Positions 24,601-33,637 are shown, counted from the first letter of the stretch. The stretch is DNA of 64,000 nucleotides from Prevotellaceae bacterium UBA6858 (GCA_002451695.1 DKDC01000017.1:46930-110929); one strand, 5' to 3'. Notes: generated from the sequence alone by a model not told the origin. Numbers and translations: made by a program.

Positions 24601-25695
24601 ATGGCTATATATCCAAAACTTATAATGGACGCACTCGAGAAAGTGCGCTATCCCGGAACCGGCAAAAACATCGTGGAGGCCGGAATGGTGGAGGACAACA
24701 TAAGGATAGACGGCAACAAGGTGTCGTTCTCGATAATCTTCCCCAAGGAAACCGACCCGTTCATCAAGTCGGTTGTGCGCTCTGCCGAAGCCTCGGTCAA
24801 GACGTATGTGAGCAAGGAACTCGAAGTTGAGGTTTCGGTGAAAAAGGCCGAAGCCCCCAAGAAGCAGGAGCCCATACTCCCGAACATAAAGAACATCATA
24901 GCCGTTTCGTCGGGCAAGGGCGGGGTGGGCAAGTCAACCGTGGCGGCCAATCTTGCCGTCTCGCTCGCCATGAAAGGCTACCGCGTGGGTCTGCTCGACG
25001 CTGACATCTTCGGTCCGTCAATGCCCAAGATGTTCGGACTTGAGAACTTCCAGCCGTTTGGCGGGAACATAGGCGGCAAGCAGCTCATAATCCCTGCCGA
25101 GAAGTACAACGTGAAGATGCTCTCAATAGGTTTTTTCGTAAATCCCGACACGGCGACTCTATGGCGCGGGGCTATGGCGAGCAATGCCTTGAAGCAGCTT
25201 ATTTTCGAGGCAGACTGGGGCGGCCTTGACTATTTCATACTCGACACACCTCCCGGAACGAGCGACATACACCTAACGCTGTTGCAGACAGTTCCCATTA
25301 CGGGCGCGGTGATTGTGAGCACGCCCCAGCAGGTAGCCCTCGCCGACGCGCGCAAAGGCATTGATATGTACAAGAACGAGCAGGTGAACGTGCCGATACT
25401 CGGCTTGGTGGAGAATATGTCGTGGTTCACGCCCGCCGAACTGCCCGAAAACCGCTACTACATCTTTGGGAATGGCGGCGTGAAGCGTCTTGCCGAAGAA
25501 ATGAACGTGCCTGTGCTCGGCGAAATCCCCATTGTGCAGTCGGTTTGCGAGAGCGGCGACAACGGCACGCCCGTGGCGGTTGACAGCGCGTCTGTGGTGG
25601 GAAAGGCGTTTGCCGCACTTGCGGAAAACACAGTCGCAGCCACCGAGCGGCGCAACAGCGAACTGCCCCCCACAAAGCCGGTGGGCGTGAGATAG
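24601..25695 (+). CDS. Mrp/NBP35-type iron-sulfur cluster carrier ATPase
   Basis: A 364-residue protein with an N-terminal DUF59 (MIP18-like) domain (about 1-80) and a P-loop ATPase domain. The deviant Walker A motif SGKGGVGKS lies at 104-112, Walker B-type LDADIFGPSMP follows, and LDTPPGTSDIHLTLLQ completes the site. Family members (Mrp, ApbC) bind and deliver Fe-S clusters. The CxxC metal site of some members is not seen. A hairpin terminator follows. Confidence 0.92.
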   Translation: MAIYPKLIMDALEKVRYPGTGKNIVEAGMVEDNIRIDGNKVSFSIIFPKETDPFIKSVVRSAEASVKTYVSKELEVEVSVKKAEAPKKQEPILPNIKNIIAVSSGKGGVGKSTVAANLAVSLAMKGYRVGLLDADIFGPSMPKMFGLENFQPFGGNIGGKQLIIPAEKYNVKMLSIGFFVNPDTATLWRGAMASNALKQLIFEADWGGLDYFILDTPPGTSDIHLTLLQTVPITGAVIVSTPQQVALADARKGIDMYKNEQVNVPILGLVENMSWFTPAELPENRYYIFGNGGVKRLAEEMNVPVLGEIPIVQSVCESGDNGTPVAVDSASVVGKAFAALAENTVAATERRNSELPPTKPVGVR

Positions 25696-25718
25696 GTTTG
25701 CGGCGGAATGATAAAAAA

Positions 25719-25753
25719 AATAATGGCGCGGAAATCCGTGCCATTATTTTTTG
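25719..25753. terminator. Bidirectional terminator between mrp and the coiled-coil gene
   Basis: AATAATGGCGCGGA and its near-complement around a short loop, with an A-run before and T-run after, between convergent stops. Confidence 0.8.
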
Positions 25754-25767
25754 CTGTCAGGCGGTGC

Positions 25768-26646
25768 TTATTTGTTTATGCTCACCGAACCCGTGCCTAT
25801 GTTCTGGTTGTCGGCGAAGATGTCGCAGCGGTATGTTCCCGCGCTCAATGTCTCGCCCACGGGAATGTAGAGCGTTACGCTCTGCTCCTCGCCTGTGTAT
25901 TCAATTACCTTTGACGCGGAGAACTGCAGGCTTCTGTTTTCGTAGCTGAACGAGCCGGAGGGGTTCACAACCGAGTTGGTGGGCTGCAAAAGGCGCACGT
26001 AAACGTTGCGGTTGCCCGTTGAGGCGGTGATGTTCTTCGTGATTGTGAAATGAACCACAAAACGGCGCACGTCCTTTATCTTTTTCGCGCTTTTGTTGCG
26101 CTTGTTTTGCGCCTGCACCGATATTCCCGTCGCGTCAAGCTGTGAGGCGATGGCCACTTTCTCCGAAAGGTTTGCCTTCTCGTTGTTGAGGTTTGAAATC
26201 TTTGCCGTGGCTTCGTTGTACTGCGCCTTCACCTGCTCGTTCTCGGACGCCAGCGCGGTGTTCATGCGCTGCAGCGAGTCAACTTGCAGTATGTAGCTTC
26301 TCAAAACGGCGCGCACCGTGGCGAGTTCCTTTTTGAGGCGGGTTATCTCCCTTGCGTCGTCGCTTTTTACCTGTTTCAGCTCTGCAAGAAGCTCTTGCGT
26401 GCGCTGCTGCTCCTTTGTGAGCTGCTGCATGAGCGAGTCGTTTTTTATGGAACGCTTAAGCTCGTCATACTGCAAGGCAAATTGCGAATACTCGTTCTCC
26501 ATCTCCTTTTTGTCAAGCGTGGCAAGCTGTTGCAGGTCGGCGTTGGCCTTTTTCTGTTCATGAAGGTTGAAAAGCGTGTATCCCAGACCGCCGAGCAGAA
26601 GCAGCACCACGACAACTGCGGGAATGATGATTTTTTTCCTGTTCAT
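25768..26646 (-). CDS. Membrane-anchored coiled-coil protein of unknown function
   Basis: A 292-residue protein with one N-terminal membrane helix (about 5-24), a long heptad-rich region (about 28-160, rich in L, E, K and Q) and a C-terminal beta domain (about 185-292) ending GTYRCDIFADNQNIGTGSVSINK. The layout suggests an inner-membrane protein whose coiled coil spans part of the periplasm and presents a beta-sandwich head. I cannot name a family. A -7 box lies 38 bases upstream. Confidence 0.78.
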   Translation of the reverse strand: MNRKKIIIPAVVVVLLLLGGLGYTLFNLHEQKKANADLQQLATLDKKEMENEYSQFALQYDELKRSIKNDSLMQQLTKEQQRTQELLAELKQVKSDDAREITRLKKELATVRAVLRSYILQVDSLQRMNTALASENEQVKAQYNEATAKISNLNNEKANLSEKVAIASQLDATGISVQAQNKRNKSAKKIKDVRRFVVHFTITKNITASTGNRNVYVRLLQPTNSVVNPSGSFSYENRSLQFSASKVIEYTGEEQSVTLYIPVGETLSAGTYRCDIFADNQNIGTGSVSINK

Positions 26647-26683
26647 AATGAATCGTTGGTTGTACGGTTGCTATTTTATCGCG

Positions 26684-26691
26684 CAAAGTTA
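26684..26691 (-). promoter_or_regulatory. -7 box for the coiled-coil gene
   Basis: TAACTTTG on the minus strand. The xseB stop lies just to its right. Confidence 0.6.
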
Positions 26692-26724
26692 GCGGTTTTT
26701 TCAAATCCCCACAAATCCGCCGCG

Positions 26725-26979
26725 TTAAAAGGGAAAAGCCGTGTCTTGCGGCTCGCGGGCGGAACTGTCTGCGGGGGCTTTCAAATCGTCTGACGAAAGA
26801 ATGCTTTTTACTTCCTCTTCGGTTTTCAGCAGACGCTCGCGGCAGAATTTCACAAGCTGCTGCGCACGTTTCAGACGCTCTGCAAGACCGTCTATGTCCA
26901 TTTCGTTTTGCTCCACGCGCTCCACGATGCTTTCGAGTTCGTTCATCGCTTCGGCGTAAGTAAGTTTTTCTGTCTCCAT
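26725..26979 (-). CDS. xseB: Exodeoxyribonuclease VII small subunit
   Basis: An 84-residue helical protein with the XseB pattern: LTYAEAMNELESIVERVEQNEMDIDGLAERLKRAQQLVKFC. Several copies wrap XseA in the nuclease that degrades single-stranded DNA from both ends. It lies 18 bases downstream of xseA. Confidence 0.92.
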   Translation of the reverse strand: METEKLTYAEAMNELESIVERVEQNEMDIDGLAERLKRAQQLVKFCRERLLKTEEEVKSILSSDDLKAPADSSAREPQDTAFPF

Positions 26980-26997
26980 ATTCTTTTCTGTATATTT

Positions 26998-28371
26998 TCA
27001 GTCTGTCTTTTCCACGCGGCTGACGGCTTTCCCTTTGGCGAAGCGCGTTGTAATCACGTCTCCAGGCTTCAGCCGCGATGCGTCAACAATTGCTTTTCCG
27101 CCTATGGTTGTAAGCGAGAAGCCTAACTTGAACACTCTTTCCGGTCCCGCGAGCCTTATGTTTTTTTCGGCGGTGCTGATGCGCGTTTTCTGGCTTTGCA
27201 GCATCATCGCCACGGCTCTCCTTATGCGGTCTGTGCGCCGCAGGATTTCCGCGCTTTGTTGCCGTGTCGCGCCGGTTGCGAGCATTTCCATTTTCACCGC
27301 GAGTTTTTGGCGGCGCGTCTCTTCCCGGGCGCACACGTCCTTTACAGCGCGTGGGATTCGCAACAAAAGGCGGTCGAAACACAGCCTCGTGACTTTGCAC
27401 AGGTTTGAAAAAGCCGGGGTGATGTGCGCCGCCGTGCTGGCAAGCCGCCTGTTTTGCGCCGCCACAATTTGTGTGGCCGCCCTTTGCAGCCGCAGCGACA
27501 GCGCGTCCTGCGCCTCCAGTTCTTTTTGTGCGCGCGAAACGATGAAGTCGGCAACTGCCGTCGGGGTCTTGCAGCGCGTGTTCGCCACAAGGTCAATCAC
27601 CGTTTCGTCCCTTTCGTGTCCTATGCCGGTAATCACCGGCAGCACGAATTGCGCGATGTTTGACGCGAGGGCGTAGGACTCGAAGCCGTTAAGGTCGCTC
27701 ACCGCCCCGCCGCCGCGTATTATGGCAACTGCGTCCCAGTTGTCCGCTTCGGCGGAAATGCGGTTGAGGGCTGCTATAACCGACGCCTCAACTTTGTCGC
27801 CCTGCATAATGGCGGGGAACAGCCTTATGTTAAAGCGGAAAGCCGCACCGTTTGTCTTTATGTGGTTGCAAAAATCGCCGTAGCCTGCCGCCGTCTCGCT
27901 TGTAACCACGGCTATGCGCATCAGTGGGCGCGGCAGCGCGATTTCCTTGTTCATGCCGGCAACGCCGTCCTTTGCGAGCTGCGCGAGTATTTCCTTTCGG
28001 CGGCGCACCATGTCGCCCAGAGTGTACGAAGGGTCTATGTCGTTCACCACAAGCGAAAGCCCGTAGCGTTCATGGAAGTTCACTTTTACGTTGACAAGCA
28101 CCTTTATTCCGGCGGCGAGTGTTTGCCCCGTCTCGCGCTCAAAGCGTGCTTTCAGGGCAAGGTATGTTCCCGCCCATATAATGCCGTTTGCCGACGCGAT
28201 GTCCTGTCCCGCCGCGTTTTTCTCGATGAACTTGCAATAGTAATGCCCGTTCACGTTCTGCCGCCCCTCGCTGATTTCCGCCCTCACCCAATAAGTGTAT
28301 GGCAGCGCGCGGGTTATGGCCAGACGGATGTTTGCCGCCAGTTCGTAAAGGGATATTGCGTTGCCGTTCAT
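26998..28371 (-). CDS. xseA: Exodeoxyribonuclease VII large subunit
   Basis: The 457-residue catalytic subunit. An N-terminal OB fold (about 1-100, ISLYELAANIRLAI ... NGHYYCKFIE) is followed by the catalytic domain (RIAVVTSETAAGYGDF, IIRGGGAVSDLNGFESYALA, PVITGIGHERDETVIDLVAN) and a coiled-coil arm, then a C-terminal segment RVFKLGFSLTT. The ATG overlaps the stop of the protease gene (ATGA), so that gene, xseA and xseB read as one unit. A longer open frame runs upstream inside the protease gene and is rejected. Confidence 0.94.
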   Translation of the reverse strand: MNGNAISLYELAANIRLAITRALPYTYWVRAEISEGRQNVNGHYYCKFIEKNAAGQDIASANGIIWAGTYLALKARFERETGQTLAAGIKVLVNVKVNFHERYGLSLVVNDIDPSYTLGDMVRRRKEILAQLAKDGVAGMNKEIALPRPLMRIAVVTSETAAGYGDFCNHIKTNGAAFRFNIRLFPAIMQGDKVEASVIAALNRISAEADNWDAVAIIRGGGAVSDLNGFESYALASNIAQFVLPVITGIGHERDETVIDLVANTRCKTPTAVADFIVSRAQKELEAQDALSLRLQRAATQIVAAQNRRLASTAAHITPAFSNLCKVTRLCFDRLLLRIPRAVKDVCAREETRRQKLAVKMEMLATGATRQQSAEILRRTDRIRRAVAMMLQSQKTRISTAEKNIRLAGPERVFKLGFSLTTIGGKAIVDASRLKPGDVITTRFAKGKAVSRVEKTD

Positions 28372-29741
28372 TTTTTCCGCGCCTTCGTGTATGCCTTGTA
28401 GTAGTCGGGCACTCCGTAGCCGAACATATTGTCGGGGTGTTCGCTGCGGTCGCCGCATTCGTGCAGGAGTTCTATTATGTCTGTGGGCTTGAGCTTCGGC
28501 AATGCCTGCATCAGGCAAGCGACCATTCCCGCCGTTATCGGCGAGGAGAACGACGTGCCGCTTGCGTAGCCTATGCGTCCGTTCGACCTCACCACCGCCG
28601 AGTAGAGTCCGCGTGCCGAAACATCGGGCTTCACCCTTCCGTCGGCTGAAAATCCGCGAGAGGTGAACGGCGCTTGGCGGTCGGGCGTGTACACCGCCCC
28701 GACGGTGAGCATATCGTGTGCGTCGGCGGGTATGCCTATGCGTTCCCAAGGGTCGTTGCCCGCGTTGCCGGCACTGTTTACGACGAGGATGCCGCGTGAT
28801 GCCGCAAGCGACGCGCTGCGGCTTATGAGGTGGGTTCTGCCGTCAAGCTCGCTGTATTTCACGTTCATTGTTGTGTCGTCGTAAAGGTTGTAGCCCAACG
28901 AGCTGTTCACAACATCAGCCCCCACGCTGTCGGCAAACTCCAGCGCAGCCGTCCACGTGTCCTGCTCGGCGGGGGTCTCGGTGTAGGTGTCCTCGCTCAC
29001 GAGCAGCCAGTATTCCGCGTCGGGTGCCGTGCCCACAATCGAGCCGGGCTTGTTGGCCCCCATGCACGAAAGAACGTTTGTGCCGTGCTGGTTTTCTGCA
29101 TACACGCTGCGCGAGGGGCGCACGAAATTGTGCGTTCCGAGAATTTTCACGTTGTCCAGAAGTTTCACGGTGTCGGCGTTGTGATAGCCGCCGTCGATTA
29201 TGGCAATCGTCATCCCTTTTCCGCGAAAGCCGAGGTTGTGCAGTTTTTCGCCGTTGAGCATTTTTATCTGCTCGCTTGCATAGCCGTAGTATTCCGAGGT
29301 GAAGGTGGCGGAGTCGCAGAGTATGTCAAAGCGCGAGGGTTCAACGATGTCCTCCTCCTTTGAGTTGAAAACTTTTTGCACTTTGCTCACAAACGGCAGC
29401 TTTGCAAGGCTTTCGAGCTTTGCGCTGTCGCCCTGCACAAGGGCTGTGTTGTTCCATTTGCTCACGCACAGCACTTTCGCCCCCTCTTGGGCTATGCGCC
29501 TTGTGTATGCCGGGCTTACGGGCATATCGCGCTCGTCGATTTTTATGCCCCATTTTGCGCGGCGCTGCAATGCCTTCTTGGAGAGGAAGGCTTCGGGCTT
29601 GCCCTTGCTGTAGGGCGATTCTTTTTTGTCCTTGAAATATACGCGGTATTTGTAAACAGTTCCCTGGGCTTGCGCCGCGTTGGGCGAAAGCAGCAGGAGT
29701 GAGGAGACAACCGCACCGAAAATATTGTTTTTGAGTTTCAT
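28368..29741 (-). CDS. Secreted S8 (subtilisin-like) serine protease
   Basis: A 457-residue protein with a signal peptide (cleavage after AQA near residue 25) and a propeptide-like region (about 27-160). The subtilase triad is D183 (AIIDGGYH), H219 (QHGTNVL) and S397 (GTSFSSP), with the oxyanion asparagine N326 (NSAGN). The domain ends close to the C-terminus, so there is no added sorting domain. It probably acts in the periplasm or outside the cell. Linkage to xseA in this order recurs in Bacteroidales, although no functional link is known. Confidence 0.9.
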   Translation of the reverse strand: MKLKNNIFGAVVSSLLLLSPNAAQAQGTVYKYRVYFKDKKESPYSKGKPEAFLSKKALQRRAKWGIKIDERDMPVSPAYTRRIAQEGAKVLCVSKWNNTALVQGDSAKLESLAKLPFVSKVQKVFNSKEEDIVEPSRFDILCDSATFTSEYYGYASEQIKMLNGEKLHNLGFRGKGMTIAIIDGGYHNADTVKLLDNVKILGTHNFVRPSRSVYAENQHGTNVLSCMGANKPGSIVGTAPDAEYWLLVSEDTYTETPAEQDTWTAALEFADSVGADVVNSSLGYNLYDDTTMNVKYSELDGRTHLISRSASLAASRGILVVNSAGNAGNDPWERIGIPADAHDMLTVGAVYTPDRQAPFTSRGFSADGRVKPDVSARGLYSAVVRSNGRIGYASGTSFSSPITAGMVACLMQALPKLKPTDIIELLHECGDRSEHPDNMFGYGVPDYYKAYTKARKK

Positions 29742-29779
29742 CGCTAACGTGTTGGATGTGTAATTTGTTAATTGGGCTT

Positions 29780-29787
29780 CAAAGTTA
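29780..29787 (-). promoter_or_regulatory. -7 box for the protease-xseA-xseB unit
   Basis: TAACTTTG on the minus strand, 38 bases before the protease start; it shows that upstream in-frame codons are not used. Confidence 0.6.
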
Positions 29788-29962
29788 GCATTTTTTGCAG
29801 AAAGCGGAAAGGACTGTGCTGGTTGCGCCGTCATTTTTTCGTTCAGGCTCACCAAATTCCCCAATACAGGAGGTTTTTCGCCATACGTTTGAAACACAAT
29901 GAATTGCGCCGAAAATGCGGTTTTTTTGTAACGGTTTGTTTTTCTGATGTTTGCAAATGGCG

Positions 29963-30042
29963 AAAAAAGGTCTGATGTAGTCCGGATTATATCAGACATA
30001 ATTTTTCCTATGTCCTATGTAGTTTTTCCCATGTCAGACATA
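29963..30042 (-). repeat. Composite intergenic repeat, copy 6 (array only)
   Basis: Array cores at 29969-29979, 29988-30000, 30009-30021 and 30030-30042. The palindromic-arm module is missing, though a short TGCGCCATGAG remnant lies to the right. It sits between two divergent genes, inside a 381-base gap that also contains their promoters. Confidence 0.88.
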
Positions 30043-30091
30043 AATTCTGCGGAGCGGGATGCGCCATGAGGTTTCTTTGGCATGAAATGCG

Positions 30092-30099
30092 TATATTTG
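30092..30099 (+). promoter_or_regulatory. -7 box for the second TonB-type gene
   Basis: TATATTTG, 23 bases before the start codon. Confidence 0.55.
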
Positions 30100-30122
30100 C
30101 GTGAAACTAATTTTGTAATGCC

Positions 30123-30935
30123 ATGAACATTCTCTCTGATAACAGTTTTTTTGCCGGCGTGCTGGTAGCGCTCGCCGTAGTGGCGGCTGTGCTTTTTGTC
30201 CGCTCGTTGTTGAAGTCCCGCAAAGGCGGTGATGTTCTTGTTCCTGTGGACGAAAGTCCCGCCGTGCGCAATACGGTGCGCCCCCGGCGCAGGAGCGGCC
30301 CGGCAAAGACCGTGGCCCTGATGGTTTTCGTGTGCTGTGCGGTTTTCGTTGCCTTTTCGTTGTCTCATTCCCCGGCACAGCAGGAAGAAAGTGATTACAG
30401 TCCGCTCGTTACCGATGAGTACGCGGTAACCGACAGTGGGGACACGCAGCCAACTCCGCCTTATGCCCGCAGTGAAAGGGTGGGGAAACCTTATGATTAT
30501 GACGAGAGGATGGAAAAACTAAAGCGTGAAGCCCGAAAAAGTTATGGGGAACACCGCCGCAAGGCCGGTGCCGAAACGGAAACGTTTGCACGCGGGGCGG
30601 TGGAGAGCGCGGCGGAGGAAAAAGTTTACACGGTGGTGGACAAAATGCCCTCGTTCCCCGGAGGCGAGGAGGCGATGCTTGAATATATTGCCGCACATCT
30701 TGAATACCCGGCGGCATCACCCGGACAGGGAGTGCAGGGCTTGGTTATGCTGCGCTTTGTGGTGGAAGCGGACGGAAGCGTGGGAAAAGTGCAGGTTCTC
30801 AAAAAACTTGACCCGGATTGCGATCGCGAGGCGGAGCGCGTGGTGCGAAGTCTGCCAAAGTTCACCCCCGGCGTACAGGACGGAAGTGCGGTTGCCGTCT
30901 GGTACACCATCCCCATAAGGTTTCAGACAGACTGA
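30123..30935 (+). CDS. TonB C-terminal domain protein with two membrane segments
   Basis: A 270-residue protein. Two hydrophobic segments lie at about 9-26 and 64-82, separated by a basic stretch, followed by a proline/charged spacer and a TonB C-terminal domain (167-270). That last domain aligns without gaps to the TonB encoded at 11.2 kb, with 74 of 104 identical positions by hand count. The N-terminal part is unlike the first TonB. It stands alone without exbB/exbD. It may serve a subset of receptors using the same ExbB-ExbD motor. Confidence 0.85.
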   Translation: MNILSDNSFFAGVLVALAVVAAVLFVRSLLKSRKGGDVLVPVDESPAVRNTVRPRRRSGPAKTVALMVFVCCAVFVAFSLSHSPAQQEESDYSPLVTDEYAVTDSGDTQPTPPYARSERVGKPYDYDERMEKLKREARKSYGEHRRKAGAETETFARGAVESAAEEKVYTVVDKMPSFPGGEEAMLEYIAAHLEYPAASPGQGVQGLVMLRFVVEADGSVGKVQVLKKLDPDCDREAERVVRSLPKFTPGVQDGSAVAVWYTIPIRFQTD

Positions 30936-30954
30936 AAAATCGGATATAGGGAAA

Positions 30955-31338
30955 TTATGAAACGGCTTTTGTCGAAAGGGCGTAACCGGCAAAGAAAAGC
31001 GCGAAGCCAACGGCAAGACTTATTATAAGGTATGCCGCCAGCGGCACGAACTGTCCGTTTCGCGCCATGCCGAAGTTCTCGCCCATGAATGTGGAGAACG
31101 TAGTGAAACCGCCGCACATCCCGGTGGTGAGGAGCAGCCGCAGTTCGGGCGGAAGGCTGTTGGTGCGCTCGAAAAGCCCCGTGAGCAGCCCGAGCGCAAA
31201 GCAGCCGAGAATGTTGGCCGCAAGCGTGCCGAGCGGGAGGTTTGCGAAATTAATGTCCGCAGTGAGGCGCGACACAAGATAGCGCAGCACGCTGCCCGCG
31301 AAGCCCCCAAGCCCTACGGCAAGTATTGCTTTGTACAT
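30955..31338 (-). CDS. crcB: Fluoride exporter CrcB/Fluc
   Basis: A 127-residue protein with four membrane helices and the Fluc signatures GGFAGSVLRY, PLGTLAANILGCFALG and TGMCGGFTTFSTFMGE (the phenylalanine box and central Na+ site). Dual-topology dimers of this family export fluoride. It lies 3 bases downstream of a small gene on the same strand. I see no fluoride riboswitch upstream. Confidence 0.95.
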   Translation of the reverse strand: MYKAILAVGLGGFAGSVLRYLVSRLTADINFANLPLGTLAANILGCFALGLLTGLFERTNSLPPELRLLLTTGMCGGFTTFSTFMGENFGMARNGQFVPLAAYLIISLAVGFALFFAGYALSTKAVS

Positions 31339-31341
31339 GGT

Positions 31342-31551
31342 TTACGTTCTGTTTGTTTCCGCCTGTGCCAGCATTTCGGCGAATTTCCGTGTCAGCCGTT
31401 CCGCCTCTTCGCCCTTTGCGATGTTTTCGCTTTCAATGAGTTTTGCAAACGCCCCGGCGGCGCGGCTGCGCTCTGCGGCGCGTCCGGCGCGGAGTCCGCT
31501 GCGGTAGCTGTTGCTTGGCAGTATGTGCCTGTCTGCTTTTCCGTCTGGCAT
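31342..31551 (-). CDS. Small hypothetical protein upstream of crcB
   Basis: A 69-residue, charged, mainly helical protein (AAERSRAAGAFAKLIESENI, GEEAERLTRKFAEMLAQAET). I do not recognise it. Support for being real comes from its position directly behind a -7 box, a 3-base gap to crcB and codon use like its neighbours. Confidence 0.6.
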   Translation of the reverse strand: MPDGKADRHILPSNSYRSGLRAGRAAERSRAAGAFAKLIESENIAKGEEAERLTRKFAEMLAQAETNRT

Positions 31552-31576
31552 GGCATGGATGTTTTCTTTCTGCGTG

Positions 31577-31584
31577 CAAAATTA
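31577..31584 (-). promoter_or_regulatory. -7 box for the small gene and crcB
   Basis: TAATTTTG on the minus strand, 25 bases before the start. Confidence 0.6.
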
Positions 31585-31704
31585 GCGATAATATCCGTAA
31601 CGGCGGCGGAAGATGTTGCGGCGGGGACAAAAATCCGTCGGTGTGCAAAATGCCATGTTATATTAAAAAATCTGTCAAATGGCTCTTGTTAAGAATAAAA
31701 TCAT

Positions 31705-31712
31705 TATATTTG
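31705..31712 (+). promoter_or_regulatory. -7 box for the TPR protein gene
   Basis: TATATTTG with a TTG 16 bases upstream as a possible -33 element. Confidence 0.6.
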
Positions 31713-31766
31713 CGTGCTCAAAGCATTCATACTACAAACAGTTGAAAAGTTTAGACAAGTAATAAT

Positions 31767-33215
31767 ATGAAGAAATTGTTTTTGGCAGCGTTCGCTGCTT
31801 TTGCAATGCTTGCAACGTCAAGCGTGTCGGCACAGAAACGTTTTACCAAGCCGGCGATAACCCCCGAACTCACAACCGAGGCAGATGCCGCCCTGCAGGC
31901 TTACAAGGCAAACCCCGAGAAAATCAAGGATGCCGTGAAGCAGATGTCCAAGAAGAAGGACAGCGAGGCCCTTGCCGCAATGGGCTATTATTTCCTTGAC
32001 AAGAAAGAGTACGAAATGGCGCAGGAAACCGCCAACCGCCTTTACAGCAAGGACGAAAAGTACGTTCCGGGGCTTGTGCTTGCGGGAGATTTGGCGAGTC
32101 TGCACAAAAAATGGGGCGAGGCCGCGCAGAAATACGATGAGGCCCTAAACTACGACCCCGAGATAGTTGACCTGTATCTAAAGAAAGCCGACGTGTTCAA
32201 GAACGGAGACCCGCAGACTGCGTTGCAGTCCCTTTCCGAACTCAAGAACTTCGCTCCCGACCTTCCTGAGACCAATCTCGGCCTTGCGCAGCTTTATTAC
32301 AAGACTGCCGACATGAAGGCTGCCGTTGAATCGTACAAGAAATATCTTGAGGCGGAGAAGAACCCGTCGGTGGCGGTGCTTCAGGAGTACGCCATATCGC
32401 TTTTCGCCGACACCAACTATGCGGAGGCTTTGAAAGTTGCCGAAGGTGCGCTTGCCAAAGACCCGAAGAACCTTGCGCTTAACCGTATCCGCTTCTACTC
32501 CGAGATAGAGGAAAAACAGTATGACAAGGCTTTCACGGACAAGGACAAGCTTTTCGGCCAGCACAACGACACTCTTTACAACTACCGCGACTATACTTAT
32601 CTCGGTCGTCTGGAAAGCAACATGAAGATGGTGAAGGAGGCAATCGAGCATCTTCAGAAGGCTGTTGAGATGAAGGATAAGGCGAAGAAAAGCGACATCT
32701 CGCTTTACAAGGACCTTTCCGATGCGTATTCGGAGGCTCTTGACTACGACAACGCCATTAAGTATTACAAGACTTATGCAGACTCCACCGGCGCAGAGTT
32801 CGGTGCGATAGACCTCTTGAACCTTGGCAAGATTTATTATCAGGCTGCGAGCGACGAGGCTACTCCCGAAGACAAGAAGACTGCGTACATTCAGGAGGGC
32901 GACAAGATTTTCGCGCAGCTTGCCGACCGCAAGAAGGATCTTTACTACGGTCCTTTCTGGAGAGCGCGCATCAACCTGCTTGTTGACCCGTCGAGCGCAA
33001 ACGACAGTGCCAAGACTTATTACGAGGAGGCTCTAAAGCGTCTCGGCGATGGCGAAGGAAATGTTTCATACAAGAAAGAGGCAAACCGCTACCTTGCATT
33101 CTACTATATGAAGAAGGACGAAAACGACCTTTCAAAGCAGTATTGCGAAAAGACGCTTGCTCTTGACCCCAACGACAAGCTTGCGAACACAATTCTGAAG
33201 CTTGTTTCCAAGTAG
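31767..33215 (+). CDS. Secreted tetratricopeptide-repeat protein
   Basis: A 482-residue periplasmic or outer-membrane-associated protein with a signal peptide (cleavage after SAQ near residue 22). It contains at least eight TPR-like helical pairs, for example GEAAQKYDEALNYDPEIVDL, MKAAVESYKKYLEAE and VKEAIEHLQKAVEMKDKAKK. TPR arrays are protein-binding scaffolds. In other Bacteroidota a gene like this can follow the exbB-exbD-exbD-tonB-pstS-like string; here it is about 18.6 kb away from that operon. A strong terminator follows. Confidence 0.85.
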   Translation: MKKLFLAAFAAFAMLATSSVSAQKRFTKPAITPELTTEADAALQAYKANPEKIKDAVKQMSKKKDSEALAAMGYYFLDKKEYEMAQETANRLYSKDEKYVPGLVLAGDLASLHKKWGEAAQKYDEALNYDPEIVDLYLKKADVFKNGDPQTALQSLSELKNFAPDLPETNLGLAQLYYKTADMKAAVESYKKYLEAEKNPSVAVLQEYAISLFADTNYAEALKVAEGALAKDPKNLALNRIRFYSEIEEKQYDKAFTDKDKLFGQHNDTLYNYRDYTYLGRLESNMKMVKEAIEHLQKAVEMKDKAKKSDISLYKDLSDAYSEALDYDNAIKYYKTYADSTGAEFGAIDLLNLGKIYYQAASDEATPEDKKTAYIQEGDKIFAQLADRKKDLYYGPFWRARINLLVDPSSANDSAKTYYEEALKRLGDGEGNVSYKKEANRYLAFYYMKKDENDLSKQYCEKTLALDPNDKLANTILKLVSK

Positions 33216-33238
33216 GCGTATAACATAAAGAATATATG

Positions 33239-33272
33239 AACGGCTGCCGCATTTGCGTGGCAGCCGTTTTTT
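33239..33272 (+). terminator. Terminator after the TPR gene
   Basis: AACGGCTGCC ... GGCAGCCGTT around a 10-base loop, then TTTT. Confidence 0.8.
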
Positions 33273-33505
33273 GTGCAAACACACGCACGTAGACCGTGCG
33301 TATTGCGCCCCGGTTTCGGGATTAGGGACAGAAAAGCGGAAAGCCCCGGTGCCGGACGCGCTGCCCCCTGTGTTGCGCCACAGCCAAACTCACCACAAAT
33401 CCACGGATGCCGCAGGAAAGATGTAATGTGTTGAGTTTCAGTAGGATGTACCTGTTATGAAATGCTGCTGTAACGTTTTGCTTTTCAGTACGTTGCAAAG
33501 TGATG

Positions 33506-33637
33506 AAAAAAGGTCTGATGTAGTTTTAACTATGTCTGATGTATTTTTTCCTACGTCCTATGTAGTTTTTCCTACATCCGGTGTAGTATTCGCGGCTTTG
33601 GTTTTGCGCCATTTGTAGGGGCGTATTGCATACTCCC
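33506..33637 (-). repeat. Composite intergenic repeat, copy 7 (single arm)
   Basis: Array cores at 33512-33522, 33531-33543, 33552-33564 and 33573-33585, then the standard TTTTGCGCCATTTGTAGGGG flank and one arm (33614-33637) with a point change. The second arm is absent. The sequence left of the array (TTTTCAGTACGTTGCAAAG) follows the family flank. The remaining ~400 bases of this gap hold the TPR terminator, the transporter promoter and nothing else recognised. Confidence 0.88.

Noticed and set aside
26998..28749. A 583-residue version of XseA using an upstream start
   Set aside because: The extra N-terminal residues are arginine- and histidine-rich out-of-frame translation of the protease gene; the ATG overlapping the protease stop is the natural start.
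31552..31600. A fluoride riboswitch ahead of crcB
   Set aside because: The short leader lacks the conserved pseudoknot sequence pattern and is too short.
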